DNA of 8,508 nucleotides from Desulfovibrionaceae bacterium UBA6814 (GCA_002452635.1 DKEU01000024.1:1-8508), one strand, 5' to 3'. Positions 1-6,331 are shown, numbered from the stretch's first letter. Notes: generated from the letters alone by a model not told the origin. A program made the numbers and translations.

Positions 1-453
1 CGGCGCTGGAGCAGTGGCCGGGGCCGGGGTTTGGGCCGGAGTCGGAGATGCGGCCGGGGCCGGGGCCTTGGCCTGGGCCGCGTCCGCCGGCTTGGCGGCC
101 GGCTTGTCCGCGGGCTTGGGCTTGGCCGGGGCCGTGAGGGAGGCGGGCGGGGGCGCGGGCTTCTTGGTCAGGTCGTCCAGGAATTGCAGGTCCTCGGGCT
201 TGAGGGTCTTGGCCTCCTCCCGGGTGGCGTTGGCCGAGGGCATGAGGGCCGCGATCTCCGGCACCGCGGTCTCGGGCGAGTAGCCCCGCCCCACCAGCAC
301 CCCGAGCACGAAGGTCCAGGCCAGGCCGAAGAGCAGCACCGCCACCGCCACCACCATGCCCGGCAGGGACAGGGAGATGGTGAAGCGCCGGGGGCCGCCG
401 CCGTTGTCCCGCCCGTTTCGTGCGTTCCCGTTGCCGTTGCCTGCGCCGGCCAT
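1..453 (-). CDS. Membrane-anchored SPOR-type protein, N-terminal part (C-terminus outside window)
   Basis: The first 151 residues are in the window and the reading frame runs off the left edge. The start is the ATG at 451-453, with GAGGAG six bases upstream and 24 bases after the argS stop. A short Gly/Asn-rich cytoplasmic segment (residues 1-23) is followed by one transmembrane helix (about 32-55, ending FVLGVLVGRG), then a short extracytoplasmic stretch (56-97). A linker rich in Pro, Ala and Lys follows from about 98 to the edge. One N-terminal membrane anchor plus a long Pro/Ala/Lys linker is the usual layout of SPOR-domain proteins, which bind denuded peptidoglycan at division sites, and such a gene often follows argS in Desulfovibrio-type genomes. 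The SPOR domain itself would lie beyond the window, so that assignment is inferred. A TonB- or FtsN-like anchored protein would look the same in this part. Confidence 0.75.
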   Translation of the reverse strand, partial: MAGAGNGNGNARNGRDNGGGPRRFTISLSLPGMVVAVAVLLFGLAWTFVLGVLVGRGYSPETAVPEIAALMPSANATREEAKTLKPEDLQFLDDLTKKPAPPPASLTAPAKPKPADKPAAKPADAAQAKAPAPAASPTPAQTPAPATAPAP

Positions 454-477
454 GCCGGACTCCTCGCCCGTGGGGGC

Positions 478-2139
478 CTACATCCTTTCCGGAGCCGTGA
501 CGCCCAACAGGTCCAGGCCGTTCTTCACCACCTGCGCCACGGCCTGCATGAGCAAAAGGCGCGCCTGCACCACGTCCGGTGCATCCGCGCCCAACACTTG
601 GTGTACAGTGTAGTAGCGATGCAGGCTGCCCGCAAGGTCCATGAGGTAGAAGCTCACGTAGTGGGGGGCCAGCTGCTTGGCGGCGCTGGCCACGGTGGCC
701 GGGAACTGGGCCAGCAGCTTCAGGAGGCGCAGGTCCTCGGGGGTGGACAGGGCGGCCAGCACCGCGGGGTCGGCCGCCCCTTCCCGGGTGACGGGCACCC
801 CGCGCTCCGCGGCCTTGGCCATGACCGAGCAGATGCGGGCGTGGGCGTACTGCACGTAGTACACCGGGTTGTCCATGGACTGCTGCTTGACCAACTCCAG
901 GTCGAAGTCCAGGTGGGAGTCGCTCTTGCGCGACAGGAACATGAACCGGGCCGCGTCGGCCCCGGTCTCGGCCACCACGTCGGCCAGGGTCTCGAACTGC
1001 CCGGCGCGGGTGGACATGGCCACGGGCTGGCCGTCGCGCAAGAGGTTCACCAACTGCACCAGGATGACCGCCAGGTCGTCGGCCGACCGGCCCAGGGCCT
1101 GCACCGCGGCCTTCATGCGCGGCACGTAGCCGTGGTGGTCCGCGCCCCAGATGTCCACCACCAGGTCGAAGCCCCGGTTGTACTTGTGGTCGTGGTAGGC
1201 GATGTCCGAGGCGAAATAGGTCAACTCGCCGGAGGACTTGCGGAGCACGCGGTCCTTGTCGTCGCCGAAGTCCGTGGTGCGCATCCACAGGGCCCCGTCG
1301 GCCTCGAAGCCCAGCCCCGTTTCCTTGAGCCGGGCGAAGGTCTGCTCCACCGCCCCGTTGTCCACCAGGGACTTCTCCGAGAACCACACCTCGTGGCCCA
1401 CGCGGAAGTCGGCGAGGTCGGTCTTGATGCCCGCCATGATCTCGTCCACGGCGGCCACCTTGCAGAACTCCACGGCCTCGGCCTCGGGGCGCTCAAGCAG
1501 GTCGGGGTTCTCGGCCAGCAGGCGCTTGGCGATGTCGATGACGTAGTCGCCCTTGTACCAGTCCCCGGGCTCGGCCGGGGTCTGGCCGGCGGCCTGGCGC
1601 GCCCGGAAGAGCACCGACTCGCCCAGCAGGCGCATCTGGCGGCCCGCGTCGTTGATGTAGTATTCCGTGGAGACCTCGAACCCGGCCGCGCGCAGCACCC
1701 GGGCCAGGCTGTCGCCCACCGCGGCCCCGCGGCCGTGCCCGATGTGCAGCGGGCCGGTGGGGTTGGCGGACACGTACTCCACCTGCACCTTGCGGCCCGC
1801 GCCCTGGGCCGAGCGGCCGAAGCCGGCGCCGGCCTCCAGCACCTCGCCCACCGTGGCCTGCCAAAAGGCCGGAGCGTAGAACACGTTCACGAAGCCCGGG
1901 CCGGCCACCTCGGTCTTGGCGATGCCGGGATTGGCCGCCTGCACCGCGGCGCTGACCTCGGCGGCCAGGTCGCGGGGCTTCATGCCCACGCCCGGGGCCA
2001 GCACCAGGGCCAGGTTGGTGGCCACGTCCCCGAACTTCTCGTCCTTGGTGGGGGTGACCTGGGCCTTGTCCGGCCAGGTCCAGCCCTTGGCGGCCACGAA
2101 ATCGCGCAGAATCTTTTCCAGGGTATCGCAGGCGTGCAT
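478..2139 (-). CDS. argS: Arginyl-tRNA synthetase (class I)
   Basis: This enzyme charges tRNA-Arg with arginine using ATP in the cytoplasm. The 553-residue product has the usual bacterial ArgRS length. Visible parts are the N-terminal Add-1 region (about 1-110), the class I signature SANPTGPLHIGHGRG with HIGH at residues 132-135, the catalytic fold with WGADHHGYVPRMKAA (331-345), and the MSTRAG version of the KMSKS loop (375-380). The C-terminal DALR anticodon-binding domain starts around YYVQYAHARI (427-436) and ends with the family-typical LGVTAPERM. The ATG at 2137-2139 is chosen because AAGGA lies nine bases upstream and the N-terminus aligns with the family. It lies 23 bases after fabD and 24 before the SPOR-type gene, so the three are probably cotranscribed. 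No truncation or frameshift is seen. Confidence 0.97.
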   Translation of the reverse strand: MHACDTLEKILRDFVAAKGWTWPDKAQVTPTKDEKFGDVATNLALVLAPGVGMKPRDLAAEVSAAVQAANPGIAKTEVAGPGFVNVFYAPAFWQATVGEVLEAGAGFGRSAQGAGRKVQVEYVSANPTGPLHIGHGRGAAVGDSLARVLRAAGFEVSTEYYINDAGRQMRLLGESVLFRARQAAGQTPAEPGDWYKGDYVIDIAKRLLAENPDLLERPEAEAVEFCKVAAVDEIMAGIKTDLADFRVGHEVWFSEKSLVDNGAVEQTFARLKETGLGFEADGALWMRTTDFGDDKDRVLRKSSGELTYFASDIAYHDHKYNRGFDLVVDIWGADHHGYVPRMKAAVQALGRSADDLAVILVQLVNLLRDGQPVAMSTRAGQFETLADVVAETGADAARFMFLSRKSDSHLDFDLELVKQQSMDNPVYYVQYAHARICSVMAKAAERGVPVTREGAADPAVLAALSTPEDLRLLKLLAQFPATVASAAKQLAPHYVSFYLMDLAGSLHRYYTVHQVLGADAPDVVQARLLLMQAVAQVVKNGLDLLGVTAPERM

Positions 2140-2162
2140 CGGTATTCCTTGCAGGAGAAAGC

Positions 2163-3110
2163 TTACAGCAGGTTGTCCGCCGCTTCCAGGGTGGACGCGC
2201 TTTCCGCGGACCACTCGCCCTCGGCCGCGCCCAGGGGGGCCACGTTGGGGGCGCACATGCGGGTGAGCACGCCCTTGGGGCCGAGCTCCACGAAGCGCCG
2301 CGCGCCCATGCCCCACAGGGAGGCCATGGTCTCGATCCAGCGCACCGGGGAGACCATCTGGCGGGTCATGGCGTCCTTCACCTTGGCCGGGTCGGGCTCG
2401 GCCTGGGCCGTGACGTTCAGCACCACCGGGATGCGGGGCGCGTTCCAGTCCAGCTTGGCCATGGCCTTGGCCAGCTCGTCGGCCGCCTCCTGCACCAGGG
2501 GGCTGTGGAAGGCCCCGGCCACGGCCAGGGGCACGGCGCGGCCCTTGGCCTCTTTCACCCGGGCCGCGGCGTCCTCCAGGGCGGCCTTGTGGCCGGAGAG
2601 CACGAACTGGGCCGGGGTGTTGCGGTTGGCCGCGATGCACAGGGTCCCGGTGGCCTCGGCCGCAGCCCGGGCGATGGACTCGACCTGGGCCAGGTCCAGC
2701 TTGAGCACCGCGGTCATGCCCTGGTCCGGGCCGCCGGCCTGGCTCATGAGCTTGCCGCGCAGGGAGGTCAGGGCCAGGGTGTCGTCCCGGGAGAGCACGC
2801 CCGCGGCGGCCAGGGCCGAGAACTCGCCCAGGCTGTGCCCGGCCACGCCGGCCGGGGCCAGGCGCGGCCCGACACGCAGGAACAGGTTCAGGTTCACCAC
2901 GGTCATGGCCGGCTGCAGGGCGTCGGTGCGGGCCATGTCCGCCTCCTCGCCGTCCCAGTATATCTCGCGCAGGGCCAGGCCGCAGGCCTTCTCGGCCCGC
3001 TTCCACAGGTCCATGCACTCCGGCTCGCGTTCGGCCAGGTCGCGGCCCATGCCCTTCTCCTGGGAGCCCTGTCCCGGGAAGAGCACGGCGCAGGCGCGGG
3101 GTTCGCTCAT
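2163..3110 (-). CDS. fabD: Malonyl-CoA:acyl carrier protein transacylase
   Basis: This enzyme moves the malonyl group from CoA to acyl carrier protein, supplying the extender unit for type II fatty acid synthesis. The 315 residues match the usual FabD length. The sequence shows the N-terminal FPGQGSQ motif (residues 11-17), the nucleophile motif GHSLGE (91-96) with catalytic Ser93, Arg118 in the conserved LRGKLM, and His202 in AGAFHSPL as the catalytic partner. ELGPKGVLTRM (275-285) is near the C-terminus. The ATG at 3108-3110 is preceded by GGAGG nine bases upstream, and the protein begins directly at the first family beta strand. The frame continues upstream for 16 codons, but these carry no homologous sequence. 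It is the first gene of the leftward operon with argS and is divergent from rsmG. It is not next to fabH, fabG or acpP as in many bacteria. Confidence 0.96.
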   Translation of the reverse strand: MSEPRACAVLFPGQGSQEKGMGRDLAEREPECMDLWKRAEKACGLALREIYWDGEEADMARTDALQPAMTVVNLNLFLRVGPRLAPAGVAGHSLGEFSALAAAGVLSRDDTLALTSLRGKLMSQAGGPDQGMTAVLKLDLAQVESIARAAAEATGTLCIAANRNTPAQFVLSGHKAALEDAAARVKEAKGRAVPLAVAGAFHSPLVQEAADELAKAMAKLDWNAPRIPVVLNVTAQAEPDPAKVKDAMTRQMVSPVRWIETMASLWGMGARRFVELGPKGVLTRMCAPNVAPLGAAEGEWSAESASTLEAADNLL

Positions 3111-3217
3111 GTTCAGTATCCTCCAAAGATGGTCAGGTAGGTGCGCGCGTACGGCCAATCCGGCCGGAAGTCAAGCCGGGCTTGCCAGCCCGGGGCGGCC
3201 GTGCCACAAGGCGGGCC
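3111..3217. promoter_or_regulatory. Divergent intergenic control region between fabD and rsmG
   Basis: This 107-base gap must hold the start signals for both the leftward fabD-argS operon and the rightward rsmG. On the minus strand, TTGACT (3169-3174) lies 17 bases before TACGCG (3146-3151). This resembles a sigma-70 promoter with a good -35 and a poor -10, and would give fabD a leader of about 30 bases. A 7-bp inverted repeat with a 4-base loop (CCGGGCT at 3176-3182, AGCCCGG at 3187-3193) lies just upstream of that -35, in front of rsmG, and could be an operator or a chance GC palindrome. No convincing promoter for rsmG is seen. The promoter reading is tentative. Confidence 0.3.
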
Positions 3218-3886
3218 ATGGGAAGCCCCGACGTCACCCCCGCGGCCGTGGCCGCCGCAGCCGCCGGCCTGGGCCGGACCCTGGAGCCGGCCCAGGCCGA
3301 GGGACTGGCCCGCTACCTGGCCGAGCTCGCGGCCTGGAACCAGCGCATGAACCTGGTGGGGCGCGCGGACTGGCGGGAGGTCCTGGCCGACCTGGTGGCC
3401 GACTCCTGGCACCTGGCGGACTTCCTGGCCGGGCTGGCGTGGCCGGACGGGGACGGGCGGCCGAAGTGCGTGGACGTGGGGGCCGGGGCCGGGCTGCCCG
3501 GCATCCCCCTGCGCCTGTTCTGGGAGGCGGGGAGCTACGTGCTCCTGGAGCCGCGCCAGAAGCGGGCGGCCTTCCTGAACCGGGCGCTGTCGCTGCTGCG
3601 CCCGCCCCGGACCCGGGCGGTGTGCGCCCGGCTGGAGCAGGCCGGGAACCTCTTTCCCGCGGACCTCTTCCTGTCCCGGGCCTTCCGGCCCTGGCCCGAG
3701 GTCCTGGAGCTGGCCCGGCCGCTGCTCGCGCCCGGGGGCCGCTGCGTGATCCTGGCCGGCGAGGAGCCTCCCGGACAGGACGATCCGCGCCTGGCGGGCT
3801 GGGCCCTGGAGGCGGCGGCCTTTTACTCCTCTCCCTCGGGCGAGCGCTCGTTCTGGTCGCTGATCCCGGTGAGCATGCCCAGGTAG
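3218..3886 (+). CDS. rsmG: 16S rRNA (guanine-527-N7)-methyltransferase
   Basis: RsmG (GidB) methylates N7 of G527 in the 16S rRNA 530 loop using S-adenosylmethionine. The 222-residue product is slightly longer than E. coli RsmG (207). Family landmarks in order are WNQRMNLV (40-47, the WN..NLT motif), ADSWHLADFL (61-70), the SAM-binding loop DVGAGAGLPGIPL (86-98), EPRQKRAAFL (111-120), SRAF (153-156), PGGRCVILAG (172-181) and the end motif GERSFW (208-213). The ATG at 3218 is preferred over a TTG 36 bases upstream because AAGGCGG precedes it and the extra 12 residues are not family-like. Where E. coli has ALKG, this protein has ILAG, so the usual Lys is missing. The last 64 bases overlap the 3' end of the opposite-strand orphan gene. 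Confidence 0.93.
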   Translation: MGSPDVTPAAVAAAAAGLGRTLEPAQAEGLARYLAELAAWNQRMNLVGRADWREVLADLVADSWHLADFLAGLAWPDGDGRPKCVDVGAGAGLPGIPLRLFWEAGSYVLLEPRQKRAAFLNRALSLLRPPRTRAVCARLEQAGNLFPADLFLSRAFRPWPEVLELARPLLAPGGRCVILAGEEPPGQDDPRLAGWALEAAAFYSSPSGERSFWSLIPVSMPR

Positions 3887-4065
3887 GAGTTCTTGAAGAT
3901 GGCCTTGGTTGCGGTCTCGTCCGCCAGTTCGGCCAGGTCCATGAGCTGCTCCAGGAAATCCAGCATGTCGAGCTTCTTTTCCTGCGGCGCGTGCTCGAAG
4001 TCGAAGGCGAAGTCCCCGGACTTCATGTAGTCCGAGAGTTTCTGCAGGTAGGCGGAATCCAGCAC
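3823..4065 (-). CDS. Small acidic protein of unknown function (80 aa)
   Basis: I do not recognise a characterised family. The start is GTG (4063-4065) with AAAGGAGG at 4071-4078, five bases upstream, one of the best ribosome binding sites in the window. That and the protein-like composition argue that it is real. The 80 residues are soluble, acidic and predicted mostly helical: MLDSAYLQKL, then a Phe-rich acidic piece FAFDFEH (18-24), a Leu/Asp-rich segment KLDMLDFLEQLMDLAELAD (31-49), and a charged tail SDQNERSPEGEE. There is no Cys pair, signal peptide or membrane segment. It is convergent with rsmG and their coding ends overlap by 64 bases, so the tail of the protein is coded opposite the RsmG C-terminus. 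It has a long leader with three inverted repeats. Its role is unknown. A small regulatory or adaptor protein is possible, but nothing shows it. Confidence 0.8.
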   Translation of the reverse strand: MLDSAYLQKLSDYMKSGDFAFDFEHAPQEKKLDMLDFLEQLMDLAELADETATKAIFKNSYLGMLTGISDQNERSPEGEE

Positions 4066-4070
4066 GGTAC

Positions 4071-4078
4071 CCTCCTTT
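4071..4078 (-). promoter_or_regulatory. Strong Shine-Dalgarno AAAGGAGG setting a GTG start
   Basis: Read on the minus strand, AAAGGAGG lies five bases before the GTG at 4063-4065. It is nearly fully complementary to the 16S rRNA 3' end and decides the start of the 80-residue gene. It begins only five bases after the base of the 12-bp hairpin at 4084-4112, close enough for folding to affect ribosome access. Confidence 0.75.
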
Positions 4079-4083
4079 GCGAT

Positions 4084-4112
4084 GCGGAAAACACCGTCCT
4101 GGTGTTTTCCGC
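4084..4112 (-). promoter_or_regulatory. Perfect 12-bp inverted repeat in the leader of the 80-aa gene
   Basis: GCGGAAAACACC (4084-4095) and GGTGTTTTCCGC (4101-4112) are perfect complements around a 5-base loop. As minus-strand RNA, the hairpin would end just before the Shine-Dalgarno of the 80-residue gene. There is no T-run after the stem on either strand, so it is not a standard intrinsic terminator. It could be an RNA leader structure or a dimeric protein-binding site. The pairing is directly visible; the function is inferred. Confidence 0.6.
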
Positions 4113-4120
4113 TGCTCGGC

Positions 4121-4144
4121 CCGGAAAAAGCGCGGTTTTTCCGG
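4121..4144. repeat. 9-bp inverted repeat with an A5/T5 core
   Basis: CCGGAAAAA (4121-4129) and TTTTTCCGG (4136-4144) pair around a 6-base loop. This is the second of three inverted repeats upstream of the 80-residue gene. In minus-strand RNA its 3' arm could instead pair with the 5' arm of the 12-bp hairpin through TTTTCCG and CGGAAAA, giving mutually exclusive folds. The A/T tracts lie inside the stem, so a terminator reading is weak. Confidence 0.5.
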
Positions 4145-4149
4145 ACCTC

Positions 4150-4169
4150 GCGGGCGCTTGGGCGCCCGC
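4150..4169. repeat. 8-bp GC-rich inverted repeat
   Basis: GCGGGCGC (4150-4157) and GCGCCCGC (4162-4169) pair around a 4-base loop. Next to it, CCCTCC and GGAGGG (4173-4186) form a weaker repeat. This is the third repeat of the cluster between the two diverging genes. In such GC-rich DNA a stem of this size can arise by chance, so only its place in the cluster makes it notable. Confidence 0.4.
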
Positions 4170-4296
4170 CTCCCCTCCTGGGAGGGACAGTCCGGGTCCG
4201 GTTCGGGCCGGCCCGCCAGCACTGCCACAGAACCGGGCGAGGGTAAAGCGGCCGACACCTTGCCTTTGCCCGGGGTGCGGGATATCTCCCTGTCCC

Positions 4297-5610
4297 ATGC
4301 GCCGCATTTTCCTGCTCATCTTCCTGACGGCTTGGCTGGCCGGCGCGCTCCCGGCCCGGGCCGGGCAGGATTGCCTGCCCGGCGAGGCCCTGGACGTGTG
4401 CGCCGCCCGGCTGTGGCGGGCCGAGTCAGCGTCCTGGCGCGGCCTGTTCCGGGCTCCGGCCCGGGGCATGGAGCGCTATGACCTGCGCCGGCTCAGCGCC
4501 GCGGCTTGGGAGTTGGTCCTGGCCCGGGACGTGGTGGACGCCGTCCCGGACCCGGCCGGCCTGGCCGTGGCCTGCGCCGACGGCCGCATCCTGGCCTGGA
4601 CCGCTTCTGGCCTGTGCTCCGCCCGGCTGCCCGGGGGAGCGGCCCCGGCGCGCCTGGCCTGGGCCGGCGGCCGCCATCTGGCGGTGCTGGACGCCGCCGG
4701 CCGCCGGGTCTGGGTGCTCAACCTGGCCACCGGCCGATTCGCGGGCGGGGCCCACGACACCGGGGCCGCGGTGAGCGCCCTGGCCCTGTCCCCCTCCGGG
4801 CTGCTCCTGGTGGCCGACGCCGGGAGCCGGGTCTGGGCCGGGCCGGTGCTCGGCCCCCTGTCCCCCCTGGCCCGCACCGAGCAGCCCGCGGTGGCCCTGG
4901 GCCTGGGCCGGGACCTGGGGGTGCTGGCCGCGGCCGACGCCGCGGGCCGGGTGTCCCTCACCGCCCTGCGGCCCCTGCGCGAGATGGACCGTGCCCGCCT
5001 GGCCGGCGGCCCCTTCGTGTCCGGCCGGGTGCAGGACAACGTGCTGGTGTTGCGCACCGCGGCAGGAGCGGACCTGGGCCTGGACCTGGCCACCCGCCGG
5101 CCCGTGGCCGCGCCGCCGGCTCCCCGGCCCATGGACGTGGGCCTCTCCCTGGCCGGCGGGACCCTGGTGTTCCGGCCCGGCCCGGACTCGCCCCTGGCCC
5201 GCTCCTGGAGCCTGGAGCCCGCGGTGCAGCGGCGTTTCCCCGCGGTGTGGCGCTCGCCCCTGGGCCGCGCCCTGCGGGTGGAGGATTTCGACGGCAAGAC
5301 CCGCTACTACCGCCTGGGCACGGGCCTGCCCTTTACGCCAGAGTCCAGCAAAGACTGGCAACGGGTGCCCGTGGACCCGCTGGGCCGCTTCTCGGCCGAG
5401 GGCGCGGCCTATGCGCTGGGCGACGTGCTGTCCGCGGATGCGGAGCGGGCGCTCCTGGTCCGGCAGGTGGAGGAGGGGGGGTGGTATCTCTGGTGGGTGG
5501 TCGGGGAGTCCGTGCCCCCGGTGCAGCCCCGGCCCGGCCTGGTCCCCGCCCGCACCTGCCTGCGCGCGGACGCGGCCCCGTCCTGGATCAGGATGGAGCC
5601 GACCCCGTAG
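4297..5610 (+). CDS. Secreted beta-propeller-like (WD40/YVTN-type) protein
   Basis: The 437-residue product opens with a clear Sec signal peptide: MRRIF, a hydrophobic core, and cleavage likely after ALPARA at residue 22. It should therefore be exported to the periplasm. Two cysteines follow soon after (C26 and C35) and may form a disulfide. From about residue 85 to 260 there are repeated short strands of the form DGRILAWTASG, GRRVWVLNLATGRF and LALSPSGLLLVADAGSRVW, spaced about 40 residues apart, which suggests propeller blades of the WD40/YVTN kind. The C-terminal part (about 325-437) has Trp-rich WYLWWVVGE and does not match a domain I know. The ATG at 4297 is chosen for the signal peptide; no strong ribosome binding site precedes it. 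It is divergent from the 80-residue gene and convergent with rlmH. A binding or scaffold role is possible; no catalytic motif is visible. Confidence 0.8.
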   Translation: MRRIFLLIFLTAWLAGALPARAGQDCLPGEALDVCAARLWRAESASWRGLFRAPARGMERYDLRRLSAAAWELVLARDVVDAVPDPAGLAVACADGRILAWTASGLCSARLPGGAAPARLAWAGGRHLAVLDAAGRRVWVLNLATGRFAGGAHDTGAAVSALALSPSGLLLVADAGSRVWAGPVLGPLSPLARTEQPAVALGLGRDLGVLAAADAAGRVSLTALRPLREMDRARLAGGPFVSGRVQDNVLVLRTAAGADLGLDLATRRPVAAPPAPRPMDVGLSLAGGTLVFRPGPDSPLARSWSLEPAVQRRFPAVWRSPLGRALRVEDFDGKTRYYRLGTGLPFTPESSKDWQRVPVDPLGRFSAEGAAYALGDVLSADAERALLVRQVEEGGWYLWWVVGESVPPVQPRPGLVPARTCLRADAAPSWIRMEPTP

Positions 5611-5616
5611 TTTCTT

Positions 5617-5741
5617 GCAGGCCGTTCAAAAGCCGCGAGGGCAAGGCGCAAGAATCCGTCAAGGCCGAAGCGTATTGCAAATACGTGAGGGTCTGGCGGG
5701 TTCGCAGCAACGCAGCCATCGCGGAATTTTCAGCGGCCTGC
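5617..5741. repeat. 125-bp symmetric intergenic element with terminal inverted repeats and central palindrome
   Basis: The ends are imperfect inverted repeats: 5617-5642 against 5715-5741 match at 22 of 27 aligned columns with one gap, both starting GCAGGCCG when read inward. The centre is a palindrome, CGTATT (5671-5676), gca, AATACG (5680-5685), whose midpoint coincides with that of the whole element within one base. It begins six bases after the beta-propeller stop codon, and its last base is the first base of the rlmH stop codon on the plus strand. It has no open frame of its own. It resembles REP/MITE-like intergenic repeats seen in many proteobacteria, and its place between convergent genes suggests it works as a bidirectional terminator. 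The symmetry is seen; the family and role are inferred. Confidence 0.7.
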
Positions 5742-6211
5742 TACGCGTGGTGGTAGGGCAGTCCGCGCAGGATGGTGGCCGCGCGGTAGAGCTGCTCAAG
5801 GAGCACCACCCGGGCCAGTTCGTGGGGCAGGGTCATGGGGCCCAGGGAGAGCTTGAGGTCCGCCCGGGCCAGCACCTCCGGGGACAGGCCGTGCGCGCCG
5901 CCCACCACCAGGCAGGGGGTGCGGGCCGGGTCCTCCAGCCAGGTGCGCAGCAGTTCCGAGAGCTTCACCGAGTCCACCGCCTTGCCGTGCTCGTCCAGGC
6001 AGACCAGGAAGTCGGACGGCCCCAGCTTCTCCAGCACCTTCCTGCCTTCCCAGGCCGCGGCCTCGGACGGGGCCAGGCCGCCGGGAGCGTCCTTGAGCAC
6101 CGCCTCCTCCAGGCCGTGCATCCGGCCCAGGGCGGCCAGGTAGTGCTCGGCCGCGGCCTTCCAGAAGGGCTTCTTGAGCCGGCCGATCCAGAGGAACTTG
6201 AGCTTTTTCAT
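5741..6211 (-). CDS. rlmH: 23S rRNA (pseudouridine-1915-N3)-methyltransferase
   Basis: RlmH is a SPOUT-class methyltransferase that adds a methyl group to N3 of pseudouridine 1915 in helix 69 of 23S rRNA, acting on assembled 70S ribosomes. The 156 residues match the family length (E. coli 155). The SPOUT knot region is plain: LVCLDEHGKAVDS (69-81), LVVGGAHGLS (101-110) for SAM binding, SLGPMTLPHELARVV (122-136), EQLYRA (139-144) and the C-terminal PYHH (152-155). The ATG at 6209-6211 begins MKKLKFLWIG, the usual N-terminal strand, with a modest GGAAA upstream. It is convergent with the beta-propeller gene across the symmetric repeat, which touches its stop codon, and divergent from the DUF4390 gene. 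Confidence 0.96.
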   Translation of the reverse strand: MKKLKFLWIGRLKKPFWKAAAEHYLAALGRMHGLEEAVLKDAPGGLAPSEAAAWEGRKVLEKLGPSDFLVCLDEHGKAVDSVKLSELLRTWLEDPARTPCLVVGGAHGLSPEVLARADLKLSLGPMTLPHELARVVLLEQLYRAATILRGLPYHHA

Positions 6212-6331
6212 GCGGTTTCCGGGAGTTGTCAAAGCCGGGTGGCTGCTGTACGTCTGCGGTGTCGGGGGACCCTCCTGCACATAGACTCCCCGCGGGTGGA
6301 ATGCAAACCCCGGCGCACGAGGCACAGGCAC
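6212..6331. promoter_or_regulatory. Divergent intergenic region between rlmH and the DUF4390 gene
   Basis: These 120 bases must contain start signals for both flanking genes. On the plus strand TTGTCA (6226-6231) is followed after 17 bases by TACGTC, a poor -10, so I do not call a promoter. No hairpin with a T-run and no long repeat is seen. Only the position supports a regulatory role. Confidence 0.3.

Noticed and set aside
1..160. GC-rich near-repetitive sequence at the left edge as a tandem repeat array
   Set aside because: It is explained by the Pro/Ala/Lys-rich linker of the SPOR-type protein; no regular unit length is present.
1000..1017. ArgRS has MSTRAG rather than KMSKS
   Set aside because: Loss of the canonical KMSKS lysine is common in arginyl-tRNA synthetases, so this is not a sign of inactivation.
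4084..4144. Intrinsic terminator for rsmG or for the small gene
   Set aside because: The hairpins lie about 200 bases after the rsmG stop and upstream, not downstream, of the small gene, and no stem is followed by a T-run on either strand.
3113..4258. 381-residue minus-strand frame opposite rsmG
   Set aside because: It overlaps rsmG entirely with shadow-type composition, and the true minus-strand gene there is the 80-residue one in another frame with a strong ribosome binding site.
31..4296. A very long plus-strand open frame running through 31-5610
   Set aside because: Only 4297-5610 codes. The rest runs opposite fabD, argS and the SPOR-type gene or out of frame with rsmG, and its Gly/Arg/His-rich translation is typical of stop-poor shadow frames in GC-rich DNA.
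6206..6235. Perfect TTGACA on the minus strand just upstream of rlmH
   Set aside because: With normal spacing its -10 would fall at or inside the rlmH start codon, leaving no leader, and no -10-like sequence is there.
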